A DNA stretch of 64,000 nt. It comes from Cephalotus follicularis. Lineage: Eukaryota > Streptophyta > Magnoliopsida > Oxalidales > Cephalotaceae. The position numbers were made by a program, and so were the translations under genes. The stretch is taken from NCBI GenBank assembly GCA_001972305.1, contig BDDD01000891.1, positions 508,989-572,988 on the forward strand, given 5' to 3'. Below, piece by piece: positions 1 to 11,033 of the stretch (positions are counted from its first letter, which is position 1; every line of letters begins with the position of its first letter). Below the pieces are notes generated by a model, which ran no database searches, was not told the DNA's origin, and worked only from the letters and a program-made list of their open reading frames with translations.

Positions 1-1350
1 GGGAATTAAATCCCACATACATTTTAGCCCAAAGTTCTCTCTATACAGTAAGTTCCCAATGCACTTAATGTAAATTCATATCAACCCTTCGCTTGGAATA
101 TTTTATCGTGGTACTGCATGGATCCGAATCCAGCAAATAAAATATTCACTAGCAAAGTAACATCTCCTTGATGTCAACCTTTTACTAAATGACATGTTTC
201 TCTACACGTCAACCAGTTAAAAGTCAGGCAGGACCCGAAAGCCTGTCGATCTCCAGTATGATGATAAATTCCCAGATCATCCCGTTTGTCTGGTACGACT
301 ATTCTAATAGTCTCTGACTATTAAAATAGTCCCGGTGTGATCTCCAGTCACCCCCCGGATCCGTGTATTACCATGTTTATCAATCAGAGACCGAATAGCC
401 AGTCGCTTTATCCAGTCATCGACATATGTGTAGTGTTTCCCTCGTCAAACTTAGCTCCGATCAACGGTCTAGGGTTTGGATGAATGTCACCCCTAGATTT
501 AGCCGTGATACTAAATATCTATGATTGCACTGAGACTATGACAGACCTCCCATGGAAACTACCCCGTCTCCGGTCCATCTATAACCTGTACAGGATTTTA
601 AGTCTGCAACGTACATAGACAAATAGAGCTGGTCACCCTCAGCCCGGGTGTGACGATTCCTTGTTGCACACTCGCTCATACATCTCAATGCAGCTTCCAC
701 AAGACCCAAAGACAACACTTTTGCCAGCACGTGGCTAGTGCTGGGGAAGGCGAAAATCAAAGTCAAGCAGTCACCACACAATGCATGCTAGCCGCTCAGG
801 TCAAAGGAGACAACGTAGGCGTGGACCTACTAGTCACCATAGACTATACACTACCAAGACCATAGGAATCCCTATTGACATGGGTATTGACTATCCAAAT
901 AGGGATCCTATTGGTGGGTCAGTTCAGTATCATGAATTCACGCACGCACCCCATATTAGCTTTAGGATAATACCAAATGGTCCATGAGAAGATCCATCCT
1001 CCCTCCCTGGGAGCAAGCATAATGTGGCAAGTCTTTACCCTGGTTCAACAATGGCCCAAAGAAAGTGAACCTATGACTTGGAACATTTTACTCACAAGGA
1101 ATAAGGATCTCATTCTCATGGCCTCCCTGGCAAGAGATCCAGTCCTTTGATGTGACAGGGCTATATATGGCATATAGTTAATTAAAATTAATTATTATGT
1201 TCCTTTTGGAAGGTTGGGATGAGCCATATAATCATGCCAAATAAATAAATTTGCACATAGAAAAAAAATGAAATACATAACTGTATAAATCAAGAGTGTA
1301 TAAATACAAGTACCATACCTCGTGGCTTGTAGGGACACCCTAATCTAACA
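1..1350 (-). repeat. Copia-A 3' LTR, partial
   Basis: Aligns base for base with 7774-9123. On the minus strand it begins TGTTAGATTAGGGTG at 1350 and runs out of the window at 1, lacking about 960 bp. Open frames in it, such as 781-536, are not counted as genes. Confidence 0.95.
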
Positions 1351-3125
1351 ATATCCCACTTGGCCCTTCAAGCCACAACGACCTATAGCCCAAGCCCATT
1401 GCACTTCTGTGTCTCTCAAGTACAGTGCTGCTGAAAGCCTTGGTAAGTGGGTCTGCTATGTTTGCCTCGGCGGCAACTCTCTCTAAGGTGATGTCTCCTC
1501 TGTCTATGATCTCCCGGATCAGATGATACCGTCGCAATATGTTTGGAGCGATGATGAGACCGTGGCTCTTTTGCTTGTGCAACAGCACCATCGTTGTCAC
1601 AGTATACCACAACTGGACGGGCAATGGTAGGAACCACATCATGTTCAGCAATGAACTTTCGCATCCAAACAGCTTCCTTAGCGGTATCAGAGGCTGCAAC
1701 ATACTCCGCTTCTGTTGTGGAGTCCGCAGTAGTTTCCTGCTTTGAACTCCTCCAGCTCACAGCACCGCCGTTCAGGACAAAAACGAATCCTGAAATGGAC
1801 TTGTGATCATCCGGATCACTTTTGAAACTAGAGTCAGTATAACCCTCTAATTTCAATTCACTATCTCCTCCATAAGTCAAAAAAGTATCCTGAGTCCTTC
1901 TCAGATATTTAAGAACCCCTTTGACTATTTCCCAGTGTTTCTCACCGGGGTCGGACTGAAATCGACTAGGCATACCCAAGGCATAAGCGACATCAGGCCT
2001 AGTACACAGCATGGCGTACATGATGGAGCCAACAGCTGAAGCATATGGCTGCCTACTCATGCGTGCCCTCTCATCATCTGTCTGTGGAGACATCCTCTTG
2101 GAGAGGTGAATTCCCTGACCAATTGGTAGTAGGCCACGCTTGGAATTCTCAAGGCCATAGCGTTTCAGCACCTTGCCGATGTACTGGCTTTGGGAGAGCC
2201 CTAGCAATCTATTAGATCTGTCTCTATAGATCTTTATACCCAATATATAGGAAGCCTCTCCCAAATCCTTCATGGAGAAGTTCTTAGATAACCATACTTT
2301 AACGGACTGTAACATACCCACATCATTCCCTATGATTAGTATGTCGTCCACGTATAGTACCAAGAAAGTGATGTTTGGGCCATCCTGTTTCCGGTAGACA
2401 CAAGGCTCATCTATGTTTTTGATGAAATCGAAAGTCTTAACGGTCTCGTCAAAACGGATATTCCAGCTACGTGATGCTTGCTTAAGGCCATAAATGGCCC
2501 TTTGGAGCTTGCACACTCTTTGTGGATGCTCCCCGGATGTAAACCCCTCAGGTTGGGACATATAAATGTCCTCTTCAAGATAGCCATTCAAGAAGGCTGT
2601 CTTGACATCCATTTGCCATATTTCATAATCATAATGAGCGGCAATAGCAAGCAGTATCCGGATGGACTTAAGCATAGCGACTGGTGAGAAAGTTTCGGTA
2701 TAGTCGACTCCATGTCTTTGCCTTTACCCTTTCACGACCAATCGCGCTTTATAAGTCTCTATCTTACCATCAGCGCCAATCTTCCCCTTGAAGATCCATT
2801 TGCAACCAATAGGGTCAACACCCTCAGGTGCATCTACCAAGTTCCATACTTGGTTGGCGTACATGGAGTCCATCTCGGATTTCGTGGCTTCAAGCCATGC
2901 ACCGGATTCAGTGCTCTTCACTGGTTCCTCATAGCTGACAGGCTCATCATCATCGATGTCGTTGAGTTCACCAGTACCCTCAATGAGAAAACCATATCTC
3001 TCAGGCGCTGTTGAAACTCGGCCAGATCTCCTCTCCAGAGGAGTGCCTTCCTGAGATCCTTTCTCAGGTTGGAGTCCTTCTCCTATTATGTCTCTAGAAG
3101 GTTCAACCTCTAATTCCTCTTCATC
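1340..3125 (-). pseudogene. Copia-A pol, reverse transcriptase and RNase H
   Basis: The minus-strand reading shows the copia RT landmarks in order: PIGCKWIFKGKI, the first catalytic block WQMDVKTAFLNGYL, YGLKQASRSW, the active-site YVDD at 2343-2354, and KDLGEASYILGIKIYRDR. RNase H follows with [30 protein letters not shown] and the acidic TEAEYVAAS. The reading is broken by a TAA at 2726-2724, where Copia-B keeps a tyrosine codon, and by a one-base deletion near 1540; the C-terminal ADPLTKAF block is then read in another frame and ends about 11 bases inside the LTR. The linker from integrase starts after the TAG at 3128-3126. Two lesions make this copy non-functional by itself. Confidence 0.93.
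1351..1366 (-). promoter_or_regulatory. Copia-A polypurine tract
   Basis: Minus-strand GGGCCAAGTGGGATAT directly abuts the LTR start. This is the expected plus-strand primer of copia reverse transcription. The same tract abuts the LTRs of Copia-B (25670) and Copia-C (57635). Confidence 0.85.
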
Positions 3126-4509
3126 CTATGGGCTTTCACCAGGTGATAACTCTCTTAGTTCCACCTTACTCCCACTACTCCCTGCAAGCAGGTATTCCTT
3201 CTCTAGGAATGTGGCAGTTCGGGAAACAAAAACCTTTTGTTCGCTGGGATGGTAAAAGTAGTATCCTTTACTCTCCTTAGGATACCCCACAAACTGGCAA
3301 CGATCCGCTCGTGCCTCCAGCTTAGAAGCCTCTTGCCTCTTCACATAAGCTGGACAGCTCCAAACCTTCAAATGGTTTAGGCTGGGTTTCCTCCCTTTAA
3401 ATACCTCGTAAGGAGTGGAAGAGATGGATTTAGAAGGAATCCGATTTAGGATGTACGCTGCTGCCTGCAGCGCATAACCCCAGAATGATATAGGAAGATC
3501 TGTAAAAGACATCATGGACCGGACCATATTCATCAAGGTCCTATTCCTCCGCTCAGACACACCATTATGCTGTGGTGTTCCGGGAGGTGTCCATTGAGAG
3601 CGAATTCCGTTATCCCTAAGATAACTCAGGAATTCAGCAGACAGGTATTCACCACCTCGATCCGACCGGAGGATCTTAATGGGTTTACCCATTTGCTTTT
3701 CTACTTCTAGTCTAAATTCTTTGAACCTCTCAAAGGCCTCAGACTTGTGTTTCATCAGAAACACGTACCCAAACCGTGACAAGTCATCGGTGAAGGTAAT
3801 GAAGTAGGCAAAACCTCCAATAGCATTGACCGACATAGGTCCACAGACATCGGTGTGAACAAGCTCCAGTATGTCCACTGCCCTTTGTCCTACCCCGGAG
3901 AAGGGAGATTTGGTCATCTTGCCAAGAAGACATGGTTCACACGTAGGAAAGGACTCCACGTCCTGGATGTCAAGAAGACCATCCTTAACCAATCGTGCTA
4001 ATCTAGCATTGCTAGGATGACCTAATCTACAATGCAATATATATGAAGGAATTATATAGCGTATCTCTCTTTGTCTTTTAGTGCTAGTTTCTGTTTTAAT
4101 TGTTAAAGCCATTTGTTGATTTGTATTTAAAACATAAATTCCATTGTCTATGTGTCCATCACATAGAAGAACTTTGTTATGTATAATTCTACAGCCATTT
4201 GCAGAAAAACTGAGCTCCATGCCCATATTATACAAATAGGAAACAGAAATTATGTTCCTTACAAGGTTCCCGACATAATAACAAGGATTAAGTTTTAATA
4301 CATTCCCATTCAACAAAAACAACTCAAAAAACGCCTACAAAAGTGGTGTGAATCCTCGACCCATCACCAAGGCGTAAGTCCAGTGCTTCCCTAGCATCAA
4401 GCTTTTTAGCTCCTCTTAGCCCCTGCAAAGAGTTACAAATATTAGTTCCACAACCTGAATCCAAAACCCAAGTTGAACTAACATTTTCAGTTAGAAATAG
4501 CTCAATCAT
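3126..4509 (-). pseudogene. Copia-A pol, protease and integrase
   Basis: The protease shows the aspartic signature WVLDSGCGTNIC near 4450, followed by LRLGDGS. A T added in a run of T near 4325 shifts the frame. The integrase then reads without a stop for 398 codons from 4322. It has the His-Cys zinc site (HCRLGHPSNARL and CEPCLLGKM), the catalytic acidic residues in HTDVCGPM, ILRSDRGGEYLS and NGVSERRNRT, and the C-terminal GYALQAAAYILNRIP and GYPKESKGYYFYHPSEQ blocks. It ends at an in-frame TAG (3128-3126). The same TAG occurs at the matching place in Copia-B and Copia-D, discussed in the findings. Confidence 0.93.
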
Positions 4510-5415
4510 AAAAGTACCTGACCCCGAGGCACCTTCTGATTTGGACTTTTGGAACTCTCGACACTCAGATCTCCAATGACCTTGCTTCCCACAATAGAAG
4601 CAACAGTCTTCATCCTAAAGCTGTCGGATCGTGTCTAGGGTGGCTCCCCCAACCACTGGCCCCGCCGACCTAGTTGGGTATCTTCCTTTCTTCTTCTTCT
4701 TCCCTTTAGGAATCATGGGCGCCTTGCCCTTGGACTTAGATCCTCTCGATCTTTTCTTATTAGGAGTTGTCCGGGAAGAAGTAGAAGGTAAAAGCATCAC
4801 ATTAGACTTGGACTTCCCATGGTCCATGTCTACTTCGGCCGTGCGAAGCATTTCCACAAGTCCAGGTACATCCGTGTTCACCTTGTTCATGTGGAAGTTT
4901 GTGATGAATTGGGAGTATGACCGTGGAAGAGAGCAAAGTACCAGGTCAATGTAAAAATCATTGTCCATGGTGAGATCTAACTGATGCAGTTGCTCAATGA
5001 GATCTATCATCTTCAGTCCATGTGTGTTGACTGAAGCTCCCTCGGTCATCTTCAGAGAAAAGAGCTGACGGGACAAGTTAAACCGCTCGGTCCTCGATCG
5101 GGATCCATACAACTCCTGAAGTCAGAGAAGTATAGCTCCAAGGGTTTCAAGTTTCTCATGCTGTCTTTGCAATTCCGGGACCATACCCGAAATCGCTAGG
5201 CAACGAGCTTGCTCATCCTTGTCTATCCATTTGGCCCTCTTGGCCTTTTGCTCTTCTGTAAAAGTAGCTCCCAATATAGGGGGGCTCTCAGTCATGACAT
5301 GAGCAAGCTTCATGCTCGTGAGTGCTAAGCGCAGATTGCGCAGCCAATCCATAAAGTTCGGACCCGTAAGCTTATTAGTTTCCAATATGCGTGAAAGTGC
5401 TGAGCCAATTGACAT
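4510..5415 (-). pseudogene. Copia-A gag with zinc knuckle
   Basis: The start at 5415 (MSIGSALSRILETNKL) is the first ATG after the 5' leader and begins the usual copia gag pattern: LTGPNFMDWLRNLRLAL, QARCLAISGMVPELQ, then LTMDNDFYIDLVLCSLP and YSQFITNFHMN. A basic stretch with SRGSKSKGKAPMIPKGKKKK precedes a CX2CX4HX4C knuckle, CFYCGKQGHWRSEC (about 4598-4557). Two point stops interrupt it in frame: TGA at 5124-5122, where Copia-B has an arginine codon, and TAG at 4617-4615, where Copia-B has CAG. Both fit single-base changes. The nucleocapsid leads directly into protease, as expected for one gag-pol reading. Confidence 0.92.
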
Positions 5416-6799
5416 TTTAAGCAGAGTCTGTATATATCTAGCAACCTATAAAATAGGAAACATAAGAGAGAGAAAATTTAGCAGAAAATTCCATTTAATG
5501 TTATTACCATAATCCTTGGTCTTTTGTAATTACAACTCCTCCCACTATTCTAATCGTATCCCACACCCCCATGTGGAATTCGGGAATCTCCTTGCTTCCT
5601 AGTGGGGATCGAAATCTATCCAGATATTATAGCCTTAACTGTGGTTAACAAACCATAATACCTGAATAGGTAGGTACGAGTACCAATTTACATTCTCGGG
5701 CTCTTCCCTCGAAATGTAAGATCCGATACAAAACATTCGGCCTCCCGGCCCTTATGGTCTCAGCTATGGCATGACAAACCATAAGATACCAGTATAAGTC
5801 AAATCCACAATCCTCAAAGAAATGAACCCGTTTTGATACCCACACGCTGTGGCCTGTCAGAATGCCAAAACATGGTTATTTCCTTCCAGTGTACCTCACA
5901 CTGAAATTGAATAGAAATGGTCATACGGAGGACCTCAGCTGTGGCTGGTGCCATCCCCAATATGTCCACACTATTCAACGATGATAATGGAAGGCCAACG
6001 ACAAGGCATCCATACGCCCCACCACTTATGGACTTATTATTTATATGATTTGGAGGAATTTGGTCTCATCAATTTTATTAAATTACCACTGCCATTATTA
6101 GATAATTTAATTATCTTCCAATCCCTTTGGAACGGCTGAACATGGTTGGATGTGTTTGGATTGTTTATAAAAAGAAAAACATCCATCTCATGCATCCTAA
6201 AAGTGGCCTGACTTGGGACATAAAACTATAAATGATCACGTGAGCCAACGTGACCACTTGGTCTCCTAGGTGTACAAATTTAATTAATTCTATTACATTT
6301 TGCTACCACGCATACATGGTCTTCAATTGGTCTTGTATTTTTCTTTGATCCCCTCTTCAAGCTTGATTGGTCTCCTTTCTTCCATTTACATCCATTGTAC
6401 AATAAAAGAAAAGAAATACAATTGAGGGAGAAGAGAATTTTATTCCCTATAGAATAAAGGACAAGAAAATAAATGGCGCACGCAGGTAGCCTTATTACAG
6501 ACCAAATGAATTCCATTAAATGTAATAAAGAATTTAAATCATTCACAAAAGAAACCATAAAACGAGGTCTAGTCCCAAGCCTACCAGCATGCATAAGAAA
6601 TTCAAAAATATAGCCATATATATAATTGAATTAACACGTAAAAAATTTAATGTTCAATGGCTCGTCGATTTCACCAAAAACTGAAAAAAAATTGCAACTC
6701 CCACTAAATCTAGGATCATAATAAAATCGGCCAATGAAGGGAAATCAACCACAAAGCCATTATACATCAAATAAAGATTTGATTGATGTTAATTAGGTC
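5416..6799 (-). other. Copia-A 5' leader
   Basis: Non-coding stretch between primer site and gag ATG. It is clearly related to the leaders of Copia-B (33686-34929) and Copia-C (about 61141-62591), sharing CTCCTCCCACTATTCTAAT, CACACCCCCATGTGGAATTC and GGACTTATTA blocks. It may hold dimerisation or packaging signals, by inference only. I see no gene in it. Confidence 0.75.
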
Positions 6800-6811
6800 G
6801 CTCTGATACCA
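6800..6811 (-). promoter_or_regulatory. Copia-A primer-binding site
   Basis: Minus-strand TGGTATCAGAGC, complementary to the 3' end of plant initiator Met-tRNA, lies two bases inside the 5' LTR. Confidence 0.92.
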
Positions 6812-6813
6812 CT

Positions 6814-9123
6814 TTTTGGGAACCTATGGCTCATAGGGCAACGGAAGCACTCAATTTGATTTTTCGGCATTAGGGTGATTAACTTTAATTCTAACTGAAT
6901 AGTTAATTCCCAAGCAATGGGAATACCCTAAAACCTATTATCAAAGAGTCCCAAATAATGTCCAAGATCACTAATTAAACATACAATCAAAACTAAATCC
7001 ATTTCCAAGCATTATGAAGACAAAAGAAGGAGAATAAAATATTACCAACGTGACGAACTCCTTCCTTCAAGTCAAGCTCCCTCTACTCTTTAATCCAAAA
7101 TCAATAGCTCCAAAACCTTCCTTTTACCACGGCAAGGAGGATAAGATGGAGAGGTTTAGTGTTTAACCTATACTAAATCAATCTAGGTAAAGATCCAATA
7201 TAATACACAAAGGAATTTTCACCTAAAATGACTAAGAAAGTGTAAAACAATTGATTGATATGATATCTCTCCTTTTGAAGACAAAGTGCACCTATTCTCA
7301 TTTGGAAATGGAGAAACACGGCACCAAGAGAGAAATATGGGAGAGAGAACTATTGTGTGAGAGGGAGAGATTAACTTAAAAAAATTTTGATTGCCGTGAG
7401 AGTCATTTTAAAAGAAAACAAAACTACATTAGTAAATGAAGCCTTACTTATTAGTTTTGTCCTTTTGTGAATCATTGCATTTATGACTCATCACATTTCT
7501 CCACCAAGAAAATTCTCACATGATTATTTCTTTATTTAAACCATGCATTGGTCACCACCTCATTCTCCCACCATGTGTTGTTGCTATGTGATGCATGAAA
7601 GAAGAAATGGAATGTTGACGTGTGATCCATGAAAGAAGAAATGGAATGTTGACAAAGTCAACAAATGGAGCAAGTTAGTATATCTTTGGGCCAATCCAAC
7701 TCTAAGGATTTTAAGGCCCAAAAAATTCAACCAATAATTAACCATTTAATGGCCCAAAAATTGGCCTTCTAGAGGGAATTAAATCCCACATACATTTTAG
7801 CCCAAAGTTCTCTCTATACAATAAGTTCCCAATGCACTTAATGTAAATTCATATCAACCATTCGCTTGGAATATTTTATCGTGGTACTGCATGGATTCGA
7901 ATCCAACAAATAAAATATTCACTAGCAAAGTAACATCTCCTTGATGTCAACCTTTTACTAAATGACATGTTTCTCTACACGTCAACCAGTTCAAAGTCAG
8001 GCAAGACCCGAAAGCCTGTCGATCTCCATTATGATGATAAATTCCCAGATCATCCCGTTTGTCTGGTACGACTATTCTAATAGTCTCCGACTATTAAAAT
8101 AGTCCCGGTGTGATCTCCAGTCACCCCCCGGATCCGTGTATTACCACGTTTATCAATCAGGGACCGAATAGCCAGTCGCTTTATCCAGTCATCGACATAT
8201 GTGTAGTGTTTCCCTCGTCATACTTAGTTCCGATCAACGGTCTAGGGTTTGGATGAATGTCACCCCTAGATTTAGCCGTGATACTAAATATCTATGATCG
8301 CACTGAGACTATGACAGACCTCCCAAGGAAACTACCCCGTCTCCGGTCCGTCTATAACCTGTACAGGATTTTAAGTCTGCAACGTACATTGACAAATATA
8401 GCTGGTCACCCTCAACCCGGGTGTGACGATTCCTTGTTGCGCACTCGCTCATACATCTCAATGCAGCTTTCACAAGACCCAAAGACAACCCTTTTGCCAG
8501 CACGTGGCTAGTGCTGGGGAAGGCGGAAATCAAAGTCAAGCAGTCACCACACAATGCATGCTAGCCGCTCAGGTCAAAGGAGACAACGTAGGCGTGGAGC
8601 TACTAGTCACCATAGACTATACACTACCGAGGCCATAGGAATCCCTATTGACATGGGTATTGACTATCCAAATAGGGATCCTATTGGTGGGTCAGTTCAG
8701 TATCATGCATTCACGCACGCACCACACATTAGCTTTAGGACAATACCGAATGGTCCATGAGAAGATCCATCCTCCCTCCCTGGGAGCAAGCATAATGTGG
8801 CAAGTCTTTACCCTGGTTCAACAATGGCCCAAAGAAAGTGAACCTATGACTTGGAACATTTTAGTCACAAGGAATGAGGATCTCATTCTCATGGCCTCCC
8901 TGGCAAGAGATCCAATCCTTTGATGTGACAGGGCTATATATGGCATACAGTTAATTAAAATTAATTATTCTGTTCCTTTTGGAAGGTTGGGATGAGCCAT
9001 ATAATCATGCCAAATAAATAAATTTGCACATAGAACATAAATGAAATACATAACTGTATAAATCACGAGTGTATAAATACAAGTACCACACCACATGGCT
9101 TGTAGGGACACCCTAATCTAACA
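6814..9123 (-). repeat. Copia-A 5' LTR, complete (2310 bp)
   Basis: On the plus strand it runs from TTTTTGGGAAC (an original TGTTGGGAAC with one change) to CTAACA. Its 9123-side 1.3 kb is related to the matching parts of the B, C and E LTRs. Unlike Copia-B it carries no GCGTYRACGC cluster. Confidence 0.93.
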
Positions 9124-10640
9124 GAAACATCATCGCGTCAACACGTAAACTACTGGTTTTTAAAATGTCAACACATGCTCTCCATGGCGTTAATGTCCAG
9201 CAGCCTATTCTACTTATGGTGTCGACGCATGCTCTTCATGGTATCGATGCGGAAAGGTACTTGTTTTATCAGCGTCAACACATGTCGTACACGTTAATGC
9301 CCAGCAACTCAACCAGACATGGCGTAGACGCGCACCCATGGCGTTGATGCCCCAGAAAAAAGATGAGACAGTGTATTCTATTTTCAAAACCCTTCGCATG
9401 GAATATTTCATCATGGAATTGCATAGACCTAAATCCATCAAATGAAATACTCACTAGCAAAGCAACATCTTCCCCGGTGTTGTCCGTTCACTAAATGATA
9501 TGTGTCCTACAACATATCAACCTTTTCAAAGTGAGGTAGGACCCGAAAGCCTCTCGTTCTCCGGTATATGATAAATTTCTAGAACATCCCAATTTCTGGT
9601 ACGGCCACTCTAACAGTTTACCGACTATAAGAGCAGCCCAGGTGTGAGCGTCAGTCCCCTCTCGGATCTATGTATTACCATGTCTATCAATCATGGTCCG
9701 AATAATCGGTCGTTTTATGTAGTCATCGGCATATGTGTCATGTTTCCGTCGTCATACTTGGCTCCGATCATAGCCTAGGGTTTGGATGAATGTCACCCAT
9801 AGTATTGCTGCGATAACTATGAATGTATGATCGCACTGAGACTATCGGTAGACCTACCATGGGAACGTCTCGTTCCCAGTCCACCTATGCCTGATCAAGA
9901 CTTTTAAGTCTGCAACGTACATAGATAAATAGAGTCGGTCACCTTTAGCCCGAGTGTGACGATCTCCTATTGCGCACTCGCCCATACATCTCAATGCAGC
10001 TCCCACAAGACCCAAAGACAACCCTTTTACTAGCACCTGGCTAGTGTTGGGGAAGGAGGAAATCAAAGTCAAGCAGTCCATACACAATGCATGCCAGCCG
10101 CTCAGGTCAAAGGAGACAACACAAGCTATAGACCTACTAGTCACCATAGACTATACACTACCGAGACCATAAGAATCGTATTGACTTTGGGTATTGACTA
10201 TCGAAATAGGTTTCCTATTGGTGGGTCAATTCAGCATCACGCTCTCTAGCATACACCTCACATTTAGCTTTAGGGATGAACCCAAATGGCTACGAGATAA
10301 CCATCCTCCACTACTAACCCGGGAGCAAGCTGAATGAGACAAGTCTTCGCGGTTCATCAATGGCCCAAAGACAGTGAACCTATGACTTGGAACATTTGTC
10401 ACAGGGAGTAGGGATCTCATTCTCATAGCCCTCTCCGCACGAGATCCAACCCTTTGGTGTGACAGGGTGCTATGTGACATACAGTTAATTATGAATAATT
10501 TTTCTGTTCCTTTTGGTTGGTTGGGATGAGCCACATAGCCTCGCCAATAAATTAAATATGCACATGAAATATGAATGGAATTTAGAATTGTATAAATCAA
10601 GAGTGTATATATACAAACAGTGAGCCATATCGTGGCATAT
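9124..10640 (-). repeat. Truncated Copia-B-type LTR
   Basis: Aligns with the Copia-B right LTR from about 35963 to its end at 37503, including the GTCAAC-rich stretch (9124-9360) and the module with TGCGCACTCGCCCATACATC. The left part is displaced by Copia-A. The right end reads AACCTAAC and has lost the final CA. No polypurine tract follows, so it is a 5' LTR or a solo LTR. It interrupts the SIRE-1 env-like gene. Confidence 0.88.
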
Positions 10641-11033
10641 AGGTACAACCTTAACCTAACTCCTCATTCCCAATAAATACTCCAAAGTGAGAGTATTTTG
10701 GTGATTACCATGCCATAAGGTAATGCACCATCAACCTTTGCAGCGGCCCTCAACATTTTTTTCATAATTAGGTGTGGGAGGTTCAGGGGTTGACCATTAA
10801 CTATGTGCCACATCACATAGATGTCTTGGTAGCTCATCTTCTCATGGCCACCAGAAGTAGGAAGGATGTGGGTGACCGTGATATGTTGGAGCAACCTATT
10901 GTCATCATTTAGAAGGTTGGTTGGCTTAGCCATACCACCAAATACACTTTCATTAGGGTAAAATTCCCTAAGGCGGTTCTCAAGCATGAGGTCAGGGTCA
11001 TTAGGCCATTTCTTAGTCTCAAAGAACTTAGAC
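10641..11033 (-). pseudogene. SIRE-1 env-like gene, C-terminal fragment
   Basis: Readable pieces include FFETKKWPNDPDLMLE, HITVTHILPTSGGHEKMSY and GALPYGMVITKI. They match the pattern of the domain in plant databases called env-like or putative plant transposon protein, found 3' of pol in Sireviruses (family recalled, not searched). A one-base frameshift follows ITKI; the other frame continues SHFGVFIGNE, and the gene is cut at 10640 by the B-type LTR. The N-terminal part is beyond the solo LTR, at 13454-13798. It is dead and described only as two pieces. Confidence 0.72.

Larger units (their letters stand above)
1..9123 (-). mobile_element. Copia-A, Ty1/copia LTR retrotransposon (left end outside window)
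   Basis: Two direct LTRs (1-1350, cut by the window edge, and 6814-9123) flank a minus-strand internal region with gag, protease, integrase, RT and RNase H in copia order. Position 1 aligns with 7774 and both LTRs then run 1350 bp without net indel to the same terminal CTAACA, which proves the pairing. By eye about 40 mismatches separate them (near 3 percent), so the insertion is fairly recent. The primer-binding site matches initiator Met-tRNA. It sits inside a Copia-B-type LTR whose sequence resumes at 9124. The right candidate target duplication is GAAAC at 9124-9128; its partner is outside the window. The lineage looks like the Tork/TAR/Angela group of copia by its pol motifs, but this is not certain. 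Confidence 0.95.

Noticed and set aside
5312-5512. Short plus-strand frames opposite copia gag and pol (also 4631-4954, 30854-31294)
   Set aside because: They are antisense shadows of recognisable minus-strand gag-pol.
6800-6811. tRNA-like sequence at the primer sites (also 20437, 34930, 40630, 62592)
   Set aside because: Only the 12 bases complementary to the tRNA 3' end are present; no cloverleaf can be drawn, so these are primer-binding sites.
9124-9360. Stretch at the Copia-A border read first as a separate satellite
   Set aside because: It aligns with the GTCAAC-rich part of the Copia-B LTRs (from about 35963), so it is part of the truncated B-type LTR.
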